Shown: positions 26,429-36,057 of the stretch, piece after piece
Numbering within the stretch: position 1 is the first letter of the stretch
Layout of the letters: each line of letters begins with the position of its first letter
Source of the DNA: an uncultured Paracoccaceae bacterium
GTDB lineage: Bacteria; Pseudomonadota; Alphaproteobacteria; Rhodobacterales; Rhodobacteraceae
Direction: 5' to 3'
Assembly: GCA_937916485.1 (NCBI GenBank)
Contig: CALFSV010000036.1
Span: 62,001 to 126,000 of the forward strand
DNA: 64,000 nt
Notes under the pieces: generated by a model
What the model was told of the DNA's origin: nothing
The model's database searches: none
What the model saw: only the letters and a program-made list of their open reading frames with translations
Position numbers and translations under genes: made by a program

Positions 26429-28096
26429 ATGTTCGATACGCCTTCCCCCTCGCAGGTTCCGCTGCGGCCACCGTCCGAGGTGATGCGCCTGCGCAGGATG
26501 GGGGCCGCCTTTCCCACACGGCTGTCGTTCTTGCCGACATTGCTCAGGCGGTTGAGCAAGGAAGGCGTCACAGTCCACCGCCCGGTCTGGGAGATTGACG
26601 CGGAAGGGTTCGGACATGCTGTCTACAGCCTGACCCTTGGCGGGCTCGACTATTCCCTCGTCGCCGTCTCAACCGATCTGCCCGAGGACATGCGAACTGA
26701 CCGGGTGATCGCGACCGCATGGGACACCTCGTATGTTCTCTACGATGGCATTCCTGATGCTGGGGAGGTTGCCCGGATCGTCGCGTTGGCCCCATTACAA
26801 GAGGCTGCCCGCTTTACGCCGCGCGATCTCGTGCTGAGCCGGGCGAACAAATCCGTCCGACTGTGGGATCACGTCACACGGTCCCTACAAGCTGGCCAGC
26901 AACCAGACCGCAAAGCCGTGTGCGACACCGGCTACCTGATGCGGACCACCGCTGTTTACGGCAATGGCAAGTTCGGGATCGCGGATCGAGCCCGCATCGC
27001 CGACCGTCCCGGGCTGTCCGGCCCCTTTATGGCCGAGATGCTGACGGTCTGGCTGATCCGGGGCTTCACCCACGATCTGGCAGAGCATGTTGGGGGCGCC
27101 GAACTTGACCGCGGCCTCAAGCGGCATCTGGGCATCGGGAATGCGACCGGGTTGGGCATGGCGCCTTTCCTTGTGGCCCATCCCCTGTTGCTGGACGCCT
27201 GGATGCAGGTCCGCGAAACGGCCCTTGCCCGGGTCCGGGCGATCGAGTCGCTGATGCCCGAGCAACAGGACCGCCTGATCGCGCTGGGCGCACGTGCGGG
27301 GCGTCATCTTGCGGATTGGCAGGTGCCCGATGCCATCGCCGCCGACCGTATCGCCCTGATCCGGGCCGAATGGCCGGATGTTTGCGCGGCTCTGGCCCGC
27401 TTGTCTGGCCCCAGGCCGCTGAATGGGCTGATGAAACAGGCCGATATCTGGTCGACCGATACGCAAGAGCTGCTTGCCGCCCTTGTGATCGAGCCCTTTG
27501 GCGATCTGGTTGATGGGCTGACCGATTGCATGGCTACCCCCTTTGTCCCCCAGCTCGATCCCGCAATGTCCTGCGCTGATCTGGCGGGGCTTGTCGAACG
27601 CGACTGGGACTGGGCCGTCAATGTCGACTTTGACCGGCCTGAAGACTGCGCCCGGTTCTGGTATGTGTCCGAGGAAAAGCAGGAACCCCGCCTTGGTGAC
27701 CGGCATGCAGAGCCGGGGGCCGATCTGGAAAGCCCCCTCGACATCGCCCGACAGGTCCAGTCTCTGGCCCATGATTTGGCCCATTATTTGGCCCAAGACC
27801 TTGGTGGGCCAAACGGACCTGTTGCGGCCTTTCTGGCCAAACACCCCCGGCATCGCGCGGCAGCACGCCGGGTGCAGACACTTGCACGGCATCCGTATGC
27901 CGAAATTCGGGACAACCTGATCGGCGAAGCCTGCCTGCCGATAGATATGCTGCGCTGCAAACTGGCGTTCTTTGGGGCAGCCCGGTTTGACCCCAAGTCG
28001 GACCGGTGGACCCGGATCACACTGGCGCAGGGCGCGCCCTTGGCGGACGAGTTGGACGCAGACCCGGACTGGTGGCTTCCCACCCTGGGCCCATGA
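26429..28096 (+). CDS. Uncharacterised protein, first gene of a pair with a DUF3726 protein
   Basis: A soluble protein of 555 residues from the ATG at 26429 (MFDTPSPSQVPL). I do not recognise the fold. It has no signal peptide or membrane segment and is rich in Trp, Asp and Arg. Visible features are TGYLMRTTAVYGNGKFGIADR around residues 170-190, and a His-containing helix VQSLAHDLAHYLAQDLGG. It overlaps the next gene by four bases (ATGA), so the two are translationally coupled and probably act together. It is divergent from tamA. No metabolic neighbour indicates a pathway. Confidence 0.75.
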   Translation: MFDTPSPSQVPLRPPSEVMRLRRMGAAFPTRLSFLPTLLRRLSKEGVTVHRPVWEIDAEGFGHAVYSLTLGGLDYSLVAVSTDLPEDMRTDRVIATAWDTSYVLYDGIPDAGEVARIVALAPLQEAARFTPRDLVLSRANKSVRLWDHVTRSLQAGQQPDRKAVCDTGYLMRTTAVYGNGKFGIADRARIADRPGLSGPFMAEMLTVWLIRGFTHDLAEHVGGAELDRGLKRHLGIGNATGLGMAPFLVAHPLLLDAWMQVRETALARVRAIESLMPEQQDRLIALGARAGRHLADWQVPDAIAADRIALIRAEWPDVCAALARLSGPRPLNGLMKQADIWSTDTQELLAALVIEPFGDLVDGLTDCMATPFVPQLDPAMSCADLAGLVERDWDWAVNVDFDRPEDCARFWYVSEEKQEPRLGDRHAEPGADLESPLDIARQVQSLAHDLAHYLAQDLGGPNGPVAAFLAKHPRHRAAARRVQTLARHPYAEIRDNLIGEACLPIDMLRCKLAFFGAARFDPKSDRWTRITLAQGAPLADELDADPDWWLPTLGP

Positions 28097-28581
28097 TCCG
28101 GTCCCGCAACGAGATTGGCGGAATGGTTCACAAGGCGGCCCGAGGCGCGGGCTGGCCCCTTGGTCTGGCCGAAGATGTCGCGGCGGCGATGGATTTTTGC
28201 GCCGACCCGGTTCCGGCCCTTCGAGCGATTGCCGGGCACCTTGCGCAGGGGCCGGCCGAAGTGCTTGGAACAATCACCACCCTCGATGCCTTGCAAGCGG
28301 GATTGATCGGGCAGGCCGACCTGCCGAATGACCCGATCCTTCAGGCCCTTGCCCAAATGCGGAGCCACAGTGCTGCCGCTGTGACGCTGGATCACCCGCA
28401 CCAGATGCTAAGACTGCACAGCCCGCCTGCGGCCGAACCGGCCAAACCTGCGACAGGTGCGGTCGAGGTGGACGACGACCTATGGTCGATGCTTGCCAGT
28501 TTCGCGGCCAAGACGTTTGTCCCCGCGACAGAGGCATCGCGGATCGCGGGGGCGGGTGCCGGGCTTAGCGATAATGACTAG
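28093..28581 (+). CDS. DUF3726 family protein
   Basis: A protein of 162 residues starting [32 protein letters not shown], which matches the N-terminal pattern of the DUF3726 family. It contains no recognisable catalytic motif and no membrane segment. Its start lies within the stop of the 555-residue gene. The 3' end overlaps the convergent truA gene by four bases. The function is unknown; the coupling suggests a two-component unit with the upstream protein. Confidence 0.75.
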   Translation: MIRSRNEIGGMVHKAARGAGWPLGLAEDVAAAMDFCADPVPALRAIAGHLAQGPAEVLGTITTLDALQAGLIGQADLPNDPILQALAQMRSHSAAAVTLDHPHQMLRLHSPPAAEPAKPATGAVEVDDDLWSMLASFAAKTFVPATEASRIAGAGAGLSDND

Positions 28582-29354
28582 GGCGTTTCGCTGAAGGGGT
28601 CTTGTGGGTAGCCTACACCCATCAGGTAAAGTCCCTCGGGCGGGCAAACCGGACCACAGGCGGCGCGGTCGCGCGCCTCTATCGCGTTGGTGACGTCCTG
28701 CGGTGACCAGGCCTTGCTTCCCACCCGCTCAAGCGTGCCGACAAAGGACCGGACCTGATTGTGCAGGAACGACCGGGCGCGAAAGTGGAACCGGAATTCG
28801 GGGCCCGACGTCCCCTCCACTTGCTCGACCCGCGCCTCGTCCAGCGTCTTGACCGGCGATTTGGCCTGGCACATCGTCGAGCGAAAGGTGGTAAAGTCAT
28901 GCTGCCCGACCAGGCGTTCGGCCCCCGCCTGCATGGCGGAAAGGTCTAGCGGCTGGCGGACATGCCAGGCCAGACCGGCATCATGGACCAGTGGCGCACG
29001 GCGGCTGATCAGCCGGAACATGTAGCGCCGCTCTGTCGCGGAAAAGCGGGCGTGCCAGTCGTCGCTGACCCTTGCGCAGGCGGTGATGGCGACCGGCTGA
29101 GGCTTAAGGTGGTAGTTCAGCGCCTCTGACAGGCGAAAGGGGTCCCAATCGCGGGTCATGTCGCAATGGGCGACCTGCCCTCTTGCATGGACCCCGGCGT
29201 CGGTGCGCCCGGCAGCGGCGATGTTGTGCACGCCCGGCTGGAGGCGGACCAAGGCAGCCTCGATCGCGCCCTGAACCGATGGATGGTCGGTCTGGCGTTG
29301 CCACCCCGAAAAAGGGGCGCCGTGATATTCGATTTTCAAAGCGTAACGCGGCAT
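28578..29354 (-). CDS. truA: tRNA pseudouridine(38-40) synthase TruA
   Basis: A protein of 258 residues. The catalytic Asp52 is in [15 protein letters not shown], the invariant TruA motif. The N-terminal [12 protein letters not shown] and the C-terminal [13 protein letters not shown] are also diagnostic. It converts uridines 38-40 in the anticodon arm of many tRNAs to pseudouridine. It stands alone on the minus strand, convergent with the DUF3726 gene and divergent from the ycjX-like gene. Confidence 0.96.
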   Translation of the reverse strand: MPRYALKIEYHGAPFSGWQRQTDHPSVQGAIEAALVRLQPGVHNIAAAGRTDAGVHARGQVAHCDMTRDWDPFRLSEALNYHLKPQPVAITACARVSDDWHARFSATERRYMFRLISRRAPLVHDAGLAWHVRQPLDLSAMQAGAERLVGQHDFTTFRSTMCQAKSPVKTLDEARVEQVEGTSGPEFRFHFRARSFLHNQVRSFVGTLERVGSKAWSPQDVTNAIEARDRAACGPVCPPEGLYLMGVGYPQDPFSETP

Positions 29355-29410
29355 GATCCGGCGGCCCTAATCACAGGAGGGCGCAAAATCAATCCCTACA
29401 CATCGGGGCA

Positions 29411-30871
29411 ATGCCCGCCTATCTTCCGAACCAACAGAACCAGAAAGGGTCAGGTTTGGTCATCTCTGCCATCGCCGACAGTCTGACCCGGGGGGTCGAA
29501 AGCGTGACTGACACGCTGACTGCCCCGTTTTCGGACCCCGTGATCCGGCTGGGTGTGACTGGCCTGAGCCGGGCGGGCAAGACGGTGTTCATCACCGCCC
29601 TTGTCGCCAATCTGATGGACCGGGGCCGTATGCCGCAGCTGGTGGCCGCCGCCAACGGGGCGATCCGCACCGCCTTTCTACAACCCCAGCCCGACGATAC
29701 CGTGGCCCGGTTCGCCTATGAGGCGCACCTGGCCCGTCTGACGTCGGCCGAGCCGTGCTGGCCCGAAGGCACCCGGCGGGTCAGCGAATTGCGCCTGTCG
29801 CTCAGGGTGCAGCCGACCGGGCTGCTTGGCTCTGTTTCGGGGCCGCGCACCATTCATCTGGACATCGTGGACTACCCCGGAGAGTGGCTTCTGGACCTTG
29901 GGCTGATGGACAAGAGCTATGCCCAATGGTCGCAAGAGGCCTTGTCCCGGCTGGAAACCCGGGAAGAGGCTGAAAGCTACCTGTCCCTTGTTGGCTCAAC
30001 CGATGCCTCAGAGGACCTGTCCGAACCGGTCGCCACATCGCTTTCCGCCGCCTTCACCGCCTATCTCAAGGCGGCGCAGGGGGCGGGATATTCCGACCTC
30101 ACGCCCGGACGCTTTCTGCTGCCCGGCGATCTGGAAGGATCGCCGGTGCTGACCTTCGCCCCGCTGCCCAAGCCGGACAAGGTCGGCCGCAAGTCGCTTT
30201 GGCGGGAATGCGAGCGGCGGTTTGACAGCTACAAGCGCAACGTTGTCCAGCCGTTCTTCCGCGACCACTTTGCCAAGATCGACCGGCAGGTGGTGCTGGT
30301 CGACGTGCTGGGGGCTATCCACGCCGGTCCTCGGGCGGTTGAGGATTTGCGGCAGACGATGACGGATATTCTGGCGGCCTTCCGGCCCGGTCGGAACGCC
30401 TGGCTGTCCCGGTTGCTGGGCGGGCGTCGCGTCGACCGGATCCTCTTTGCCGCCACCAAGGCAGACCACCTGCATCATTCCCAGCATCCCGCCCTTACCG
30501 GCATCACCGAGGCGCTCTTGCGCGAGGCCAGGGACCGGGCGGATTTCGCGGGGGCAAAGACCGCCGCCATGTCGATAGCGGCGTTGCGGACAACGGTGGA
30601 AGAGACGATCGACCATGCCGGTGGCCCCCTTGATGTGGTGCGCGGACGGCTTTTGGCGACGGGCAAGCAGGCTGCGTTCTATCCCGGCGCCTTGCCCAGC
30701 GATCCGTCGCACCTTTTGTCGCCTGCCCGCGAAGGCGCCAAGGCCTGGCTGGATGCCGATTACGAAGTGATGAATTTCGCCCCGGCCCGGTTGACCCTGA
30801 AATCCGGCGACGGGCCGCCCCATATCCGACTGGACAAGGCCGCCCAATTCCTGATCGGGGACCGCCTGTGA
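29411..30871 (+). CDS. ycjX: YcjX-family P-loop GTPase/ATPase (DUF463)
   Basis: A protein of 486 residues from the ATG at 29411. A TTG at 29456 (VISAIADSLTRG follows) has a better Shine-Dalgarno (AGAAAGGG) and may be the true start, giving 471 residues. Walker A is GLSRAGKT at residues 51-58 of the long form, with a candidate Walker B in VDYPGEW and RILFAATKADHLH resembling the base-recognition motif. YcjX is a stress-associated P-loop protein of unknown target, in Escherichia coli encoded beside ycjF and the phage-shock genes. Here too a YcjF-like gene follows on the same strand. Confidence 0.88.
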   Translation: MPAYLPNQQNQKGSGLVISAIADSLTRGVESVTDTLTAPFSDPVIRLGVTGLSRAGKTVFITALVANLMDRGRMPQLVAAANGAIRTAFLQPQPDDTVARFAYEAHLARLTSAEPCWPEGTRRVSELRLSLRVQPTGLLGSVSGPRTIHLDIVDYPGEWLLDLGLMDKSYAQWSQEALSRLETREEAESYLSLVGSTDASEDLSEPVATSLSAAFTAYLKAAQGAGYSDLTPGRFLLPGDLEGSPVLTFAPLPKPDKVGRKSLWRECERRFDSYKRNVVQPFFRDHFAKIDRQVVLVDVLGAIHAGPRAVEDLRQTMTDILAAFRPGRNAWLSRLLGGRRVDRILFAATKADHLHHSQHPALTGITEALLREARDRADFAGAKTAAMSIAALRTTVEETIDHAGGPLDVVRGRLLATGKQAAFYPGALPSDPSHLLSPAREGAKAWLDADYEVMNFAPARLTLKSGDGPPHIRLDKAAQFLIGDRL

Positions 30872-30947
30872 CCGGGCCGAATGCTGCTGCCCGGGTCCGC
30901 GCCGTCCAAAGCGGCCCCATGGGCGGGCACGAGTGGAGAGCATACCG

Positions 30948-31961
30948 ATGACCGACGCCCCCAAGGCCCGCGGCCCCATCCTGATCGAACTGGATAGCCA
31001 GGAACCTGCGGCAGAGCCTTCCGCCGCCCCGCCCGTTCCCGACCTTGGCCCGCAAGAGCGGCGGGCAGCCATGCAGCAGGTCGCCGCCCTTGCCGCGCGC
31101 CGCCCGTCGCGGCTGGCCAAATGGTTCTGGTCCTTGCTTGTCGCCATCCTGGGCTTTGTCGTGTCGTTGGCAACCTGGAACTATGTGACCGGCCTGATCC
31201 AGAGTGTTCCGATCCTTGGCATGATCGCGACCGTTCTGGTTGGCGCGTTCTGTATCGTCCTGCTGATCATTGCCATCAAGGAGCTGGCGGCCTTCAATCG
31301 GCTGGCGCGTATGGACGGGGTCCACAAGGCCGCGCAGGCCGCCGTTGCGTCAGGGCAGCTAAGCGACGCGCGGGCGGTGATCGACCGGATTGATACGCTT
31401 TACGCGGGCCGCGACGACACCGCATGGGGCCGGGCGCAGGTCAAGGAGCGCAAAGGCGAGGTGCTGGATGCCGATGCCCTCTTGGGGCTGGCCGAAACCT
31501 TGATCCTCGACCCACTCGACCAACAGGCCATGCGCGAGGTCGAGGCGGCTGCGCGGCAGGTGGCCACGGTGACCGCAATAGTGCCCCTCGCGTTGGCGGA
31601 TGTGTTTACGGCACTGACCTCCAACCTGCGGATGATCCGCCGGATTGCTGAAATCTATGGTGGACGTTCGGGCACCTTCGGTAGCTGGCGGCTGACCCGC
31701 ACGGTGCTGAGCCATCTGGTCGCCACCGGAGCCGTCGCGGTGGGCGATGACCTTATCGGGTCCGTCGCGGGCGGGGGCGTGCTGGCCAAGGTGTCACGTC
31801 GATTTGGCGAAGGGGTGATAAACGGCGCCTTGACCGCGCGGGTTGGGGTTGCGGCGATGGAGGTGTGTCGTCCCATGCCCTTCACCGCCCAGCCCCGTCC
31901 TTCGGTCACGGCTTTGGTGCGCCGGTCGCTGACCGGATTGTTTGGTAGTGTAAAGGAGTAG
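30948..31961 (+). CDS. ycjF: YcjF/TIGR01620-family membrane protein (DUF697)
   Basis: A protein of 337 residues from the ATG at 30948 (MTDAPKARGPILIELD), with GGAGAG upstream. A proline- and alanine-rich cytoplasmic N-terminus is followed by two membrane helices (about residues 60-80 and 85-112, FWSLLVAILGFVVSLATW and MIATVLVGAFCIVLLIIAI). The C-terminal DUF697 domain contains GRSGTFGSWRLTRTVLSHL. The family usually accompanies YcjX and may recruit it to the inner membrane. The reading frame ends four bases before the next gene. Confidence 0.85.
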   Translation: MTDAPKARGPILIELDSQEPAAEPSAAPPVPDLGPQERRAAMQQVAALAARRPSRLAKWFWSLLVAILGFVVSLATWNYVTGLIQSVPILGMIATVLVGAFCIVLLIIAIKELAAFNRLARMDGVHKAAQAAVASGQLSDARAVIDRIDTLYAGRDDTAWGRAQVKERKGEVLDADALLGLAETLILDPLDQQAMREVEAAARQVATVTAIVPLALADVFTALTSNLRMIRRIAEIYGGRSGTFGSWRLTRTVLSHLVATGAVAVGDDLIGSVAGGGVLAKVSRRFGEGVINGALTARVGVAAMEVCRPMPFTAQPRPSVTALVRRSLTGLFGSVKE

Positions 31962-31965
31962 TGCG

Positions 31966-33585
31966 ATGGAAACGCTCGCCGTTGATCTTGCAACCATGGT
32001 GCGGACACCGCTGGCCGATAGTCACGTCGCGGCCATGCGGGACATTGGTGAGGTGGTGACACTCGCCACCGGTGACATCGTTCAGGCGATTGACGCGCCG
32101 ATCGACAGTTTTCACTACGTCCTGTCCGGTGAGATCGAGGCGATAGACCCCCGCACTGGCGCCCGCTACGGCGAGGCGGCGCTTGGCCCGACCCAGTTCT
32201 TTGGCGAGATCAGCTTTTTGTCCGGCGGGATTGCGATGCTGGGCGCCCGCGCGGCCAAGCCGAGCGAGGTCCTTTGTGTCCCGCGCCAAAAGATGCTCGA
32301 CCTGATGTCCCGCATCCCGGAGATGAGCGACATCATCATCACCGTCTGGGCGGCCCGTCGCAGGCGGATGCTTGAGGTCGGAGGGTCGACCCTCACCCTG
32401 ATCGGCGCAGACGACAGCCGCGAGATAAAGGCCGTGGCAGCCTTTGCCGCCCGCAACCGCATCCCCACTCGCAACCTGACATTGGGAGAGGCGGACGCCG
32501 AGGCGCTCGCCAATCAATGCCAGATCGGCAAGGCAGAACCTGCGGTCATCTTTGGCAAATCCGAAGTGATCTACCCGCCGACACCCGCCGCGGTCGCGCA
32601 GCGACTGGGACTTGATATCGGGGCCGAACGGGACCTGACTTTTGACGTGCTGATCGTCGGCGGTGGCCCGGCCGGGGTGGCCGCCGGGGTCTATGCCGGA
32701 ACCGAAGGCCTCAAGGCGCTGGTGGTCGAGGATCTGACCATCGGCGGGCAGGCCGGAACGTCCAGCCGGATCGAGAATTACATGGGCTTTCCCACCGGCA
32801 TTTCGGGCGCCGACCTGTGCTGGCGCGGTGAGGTGCAGGCGATGAAGTTCGGCACCCGCTTTGCCGTTCCGCGCAGGGCGGCGGCCATTCGGCGGCAGGA
32901 CGACGGGCTGTTCTGCGTAACGCTGGATGACGGGCACGAGGTTTGCGCCAAGGCAGTGGTCGTCGCCACCGGTGTTCAGTATCGCAGGATGGCAGTTGAC
33001 GGGCTTGAGGAGTTTGAAGGCGCGGGCATCTACTATGCCGCAACGGATGTGGAGGCGCGTTATTGTGGCGGGTCGGAGGTTGTCGTGATCGGCGGCGGCA
33101 ATTCCGCAGGGCAGGCCGCGATGTTCCTGTCGCGGACGGCCAAGCATGTGCACGTTCTCGTCCGGGGGCCATCGCTGGCCACGTCGATGTCGGACTATCT
33201 GCTGTCCCGGCTTGAGGCCTCTCCTGATATCACCATCCACTATAATGCCTCCATGACAGCGCTGCAGGGCGAAACGGTACTGGCGGGGATCACCGTGCAG
33301 GACAGCCAATCGGGCGCCACGTCACAAATCCCGACGCGGGCCGTGTTTGTCATGGTTGGGGCTGCCCCCAATACCGCCTGGCTTAGCAACATGGTCAAGC
33401 TTGATGACAAGGGCTTTGTCCTGACCGGGGCGGCAGCCGGGTCCGACCATGCCTATGCCACCTCGTATCCTGGGATATTTGCGGTCGGGGATGTCCGCTC
33501 CGGCTCTGTCAAACGGGTGGCAAGTGCGGTTGGCGAGGGGTCGGTGGTCATGTCGCGGTTCCGGGATTTCGTGCATTCAGCATAG
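31966..33585 (+). CDS. Thioredoxin-reductase-like FAD oxidoreductase with N-terminal cyclic-nucleotide-type domain
   Basis: A protein of 539 residues with AAGGAG before the start. Residues about 20-135 form a cyclic-nucleotide-binding fold (FGEISFLSGG at 79-88), but the phosphate-contacting Arg of the usual PRSAT segment is Ala90. Residues 225-537 form a thioredoxin reductase fold: FAD site VGGGPAG (231-237), NADPH site VIGGGNSAGQAA (about 374 on) and GIFAVGDVR near the end. The redox CxxC is absent: the positions are Ala358 and Asp361 (GIYYAATDVE). It may use FAD and NADPH but cannot carry out dithiol chemistry as TrxB does. The physiological substrate is unknown. Confidence 0.85.
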   Translation: METLAVDLATMVRTPLADSHVAAMRDIGEVVTLATGDIVQAIDAPIDSFHYVLSGEIEAIDPRTGARYGEAALGPTQFFGEISFLSGGIAMLGARAAKPSEVLCVPRQKMLDLMSRIPEMSDIIITVWAARRRRMLEVGGSTLTLIGADDSREIKAVAAFAARNRIPTRNLTLGEADAEALANQCQIGKAEPAVIFGKSEVIYPPTPAAVAQRLGLDIGAERDLTFDVLIVGGGPAGVAAGVYAGTEGLKALVVEDLTIGGQAGTSSRIENYMGFPTGISGADLCWRGEVQAMKFGTRFAVPRRAAAIRRQDDGLFCVTLDDGHEVCAKAVVVATGVQYRRMAVDGLEEFEGAGIYYAATDVEARYCGGSEVVVIGGGNSAGQAAMFLSRTAKHVHVLVRGPSLATSMSDYLLSRLEASPDITIHYNASMTALQGETVLAGITVQDSQSGATSQIPTRAVFVMVGAAPNTAWLSNMVKLDDKGFVLTGAAAGSDHAYATSYPGIFAVGDVRSGSVKRVASAVGEGSVVMSRFRDFVHSA

Positions 33586-33599
33586 GGAATTGCACAGCA

Positions 33600-34799
33600 T
33601 CACATCTTTGCCGGTGCCCGGTCGAGGCTCGCCAATGGCGGGACAAGCCTGCCGCAGACAAGGGACGTCAGGACCGACGTCAGGGGCGGCACCTGCGACA
33701 GGGGAAACAAGATCCGGTTGCGCACCCATGGCAGCACCCGGCTGTCGGATTGATACTGTGGGGTAAAGGCGCGGCTGAAGGCCTGATAGGTCCAGACATG
33801 CCAGCGCCGCGCCTGGGCATATAGGGCAAGGGCGTCTTGCCCATCTGCCAGCCGCAGCGCTTCTGAAAGGGCCAGCGCATCCAGCAGGGCCATGTTGGCC
33901 CCTTGCCCCAATTGCGGGCTGGCCCGGTGAGCGGCATCCCCGATATGGACGAGGCCCTCGCTGTAGGGTCTGCCAAGGTTGCCATGGGTATAGCTGGCCA
34001 TCGTCATGTCTTCGCTTGATCGGATCTGGGCGACAAAGGGGGCGATGGCGGGCCAAAGGGCGATGGCCTCCTCCCGCCATGCTCCGATCCCTCGCGCGAC
34101 CCATGCCGCGTGATCGCCGGAGGGCAGCGACTAGAAGACAGCCGCCTTGGCCGTGGGCGATCCGGGCATGCGCCCGATGGGCAGCACCCCGATCATCCGG
34201 TTGGCCTGCCGGTAACACTGGCGCAGTTCGGTCGGGGGCAGGTCGGTGACGGGCCAGTCAACCGTGCCCCAGACCGCCCCATATCCTAGCGCCCGCCCCT
34301 TGAGCGGTGAGAGGGTGGACCCGGCACCCGCCGCATCGACGATCAGGTCAAAGGGGCCGGCGTCCCTTCCATCGGCAAGTGTCAGCACGCCGCCCGATGC
34401 GCCTAGAACCGGTGCGCTAGGCTCTACCCGGATGCCGCGCCGGGCGACCGCCTGCAACAACACGTCGAACAAGGAGCCCCGGTGAATGCCCAGCCCATGG
34501 CTGGGCCGTCCAGGCCGGGCATAGGACACATCCAGAACGGCCTGGCCAGTGTCCGCCTCGTGCCCCGACATACGGCTGATCTGTGCGCCAAGGGCCTCGG
34601 CCTCAACCGCCACGCCAATCCGGGCAAGGACCTCCTGGCCGACAGGCTGGATGACAAGGCCCGACCCAACCGGCATTGGGGCATCAAAGCGGTCAAACAC
34701 GGTCACCCTATGGCCGCCGTCGGCCAGCAGGGCCGCAGCGGCAAGCCCGCCGATCCCGGCCCCTGCGATGGCGATGCAAATGGACTTTGTCATGTCCAA
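33600..34799 (-). pseudogene. FAD-dependent monooxygenase (UbiH/PHBH-like) interrupted by an in-frame TAG
   Basis: Reading through gives 399 residues of an FAD aromatic-hydroxylase-like protein. The dinucleotide motif GAGIGGLA is at residues 13-20 and the second FAD motif (VHIGDAAHRASPQLGQGANM) is in the C-terminal part. Codon 223 is TAG (34131-34133). The frame continues unbroken after it with typical sequence (SLPSGDHAAWVARG), where relatives commonly have a Trp before the Ser, so a single TGG-to-TAG change is the simplest explanation. Without suppression only the N-terminal 222 residues are made. It follows asd by about 40 bases on the same strand. Confidence 0.8.
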
Positions 34800-34838
34800 G
34801 TCATCGCAAAGGGCGCGGGACGGGGCAACGGGCCCTGA

Positions 34839-35909
34839 TCAGGCCCAGACGGCTTCGGCGATCTGGACGGCATTCAGGGCGGCCCCTTTCAACAACTGAT
34901 CCCCCGACAGGAACATGGCGATGGATCGGCCCGACGGATCGCCGCTGTCGGTCCTGATCCGGCCCACAAGGACGTCGTCTTGTCCTGTCGCCTCGACCGG
35001 CATGGGGAAATGGTTGCCCGCCCGGTCATCCACGAGCCTGAGGCCCGGAGCGCCGTCGAGGCAGGCGCGGACGGCGGCGGGCGTGACATGGTCGTCAAAG
35101 CGGACCGTGACGGCAATGGAATGGGCCCGCAGGACCGGGACCCGGATACAGGTGATCCCGATGGGCAGGCGGGGCAGGTCAAGAATGCGGCGGGTCTCGG
35201 CGATGACCTTGTCCTCTTCGCCGTTGTAACCTGTCTCGGGATTGACGTCGGCATTGTGGCTGAACAGGTTGAAGGCTGTCGGATGCGGCATAACGCTCGG
35301 AGTGAAGGCCTCGCCGGCAAGGGCGGCGGCGGTGGCCTCCTCCATCTCGGCCATGGCCGAGGCGCCAGCCCCAGAGATCGCCTGATAGGTCACCATCGAC
35401 AGCCGCCGGATGGACCACCTTTGGTGCAGCGGCGCGAGGGCGACGCAGGCAATGGCGGCGACGCAGTTGGGGTTGGCGATGATCCCGGCATGTCGGCTCA
35501 GGGCAGGCCCATTGGCCTCTGGCACGACAAGCGGGATATCGGGGTCCATCCGAAACGCGGAAGAGTTGTCGATGACCAGCGCCCCGGCGTCCCGAGCGAT
35601 GGGGGCATAGCGGCGCGAGATCGTGGCCCCGGCCGAGAAGAAGGCGATGTCGACCCCCTCAAAGCTCGCCTCCTCCAGCGATTCGACGACAACCATCGAT
35701 CCCCGAAATGGCAGGCTTTTCCCCGCTGACCGGCGAGAAGCGAACAGGCGAAGGCGGGCGGTGGGTACCGTGCTGGCCTCAAGGCATTTGATCAGCTCGA
35801 TCCCGACGGCGCCGGTCGCACCGACGATGGCGACAGTCGCGGGCCTGATGGCAACGGCACGGGTGGCAACAACGGGATGGGCAGCGGGGGAATGGGTCAG
35901 GGCGTTCAT
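34839..35909 (-). CDS. asd: Aspartate-semialdehyde dehydrogenase
   Basis: A protein of 356 residues, with an N-terminal tail of about 22 residues before the NADP-binding ATVAIVGATGAVG. The catalytic Cys149 is in NPNC, and the substrate Arg and the catalytic base are in IRVPVLRAHS (Arg256, His263). It reduces aspartyl phosphate to aspartate semialdehyde, the branch point to lysine/diaminopimelate, threonine and methionine. The ATG follows AGAGAGAG. The transcript has a leader of about 180 bases with a Met/Thr/Lys leader peptide and alternative hairpins (35964-36090), so expression is probably set by the supply of its end products. A second asd elsewhere in the genome cannot be excluded. Confidence 0.93.
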   Translation of the reverse strand: MNALTHSPAAHPVVATRAVAIRPATVAIVGATGAVGIELIKCLEASTVPTARLRLFASRRSAGKSLPFRGSMVVVESLEEASFEGVDIAFFSAGATISRRYAPIARDAGALVIDNSSAFRMDPDIPLVVPEANGPALSRHAGIIANPNCVAAIACVALAPLHQRWSIRRLSMVTYQAISGAGASAMAEMEEATAAALAGEAFTPSVMPHPTAFNLFSHNADVNPETGYNGEEDKVIAETRRILDLPRLPIGITCIRVPVLRAHSIAVTVRFDDHVTPAAVRACLDGAPGLRLVDDRAGNHFPMPVEATGQDDVLVGRIRTDSGDPSGRSIAMFLSGDQLLKGAALNAVQIAEAVWA

Positions 35910-35963
35910 CAGTCACACTCTCTCTGGGTCAGGGCAGAGTGGACGGGGGTGTTAGTGTCAAAG

Positions 35964-36057
35964 GCCCCGTCCGTCTCCGGCGGGGCTGTCTTTGCGGTCA
36001 GGCTGTCGGGATGAACCCTGCCATGCCGAAAAGACCCCCCGCCGGAGCGGTGGTCTT
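35964..36057 (-). promoter_or_regulatory. Transcription attenuator of asd with mutually exclusive hairpins
   Basis: Read on the minus strand. Segment 1 (AAGACC, 36057-36052) pairs with GGTCTT (36036-36031). Segment 2, CTCCGGCGGGG (36047-36037), is an exact complement of segment 3, CCCCGCCGGAG (35985-35975). Segment 3/4 forms GCCCCG-CC/GG-A-CGGGGC (35986-35979 with 35972-35964), followed by CTTTG. Pairings 1:2 and 2:3 compete, as do 2:3 and 3:4. Segment 1 overlaps the Lys-Thr codons of the leader peptide. This is the classic antiterminator/terminator layout. The U-tract after the terminator is short, so termination strength is uncertain. Confidence 0.75.

Noticed and set aside
33577..34218. 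Minus-strand frame of 213 residues as a separate gene in the broken monooxygenase region
   Set aside because: It is in a different frame from both halves of the monooxygenase, and its composition (Gly, Pro, Arg, Gln) is that of a shadow. The two conserved halves are in one frame interrupted by TAG.
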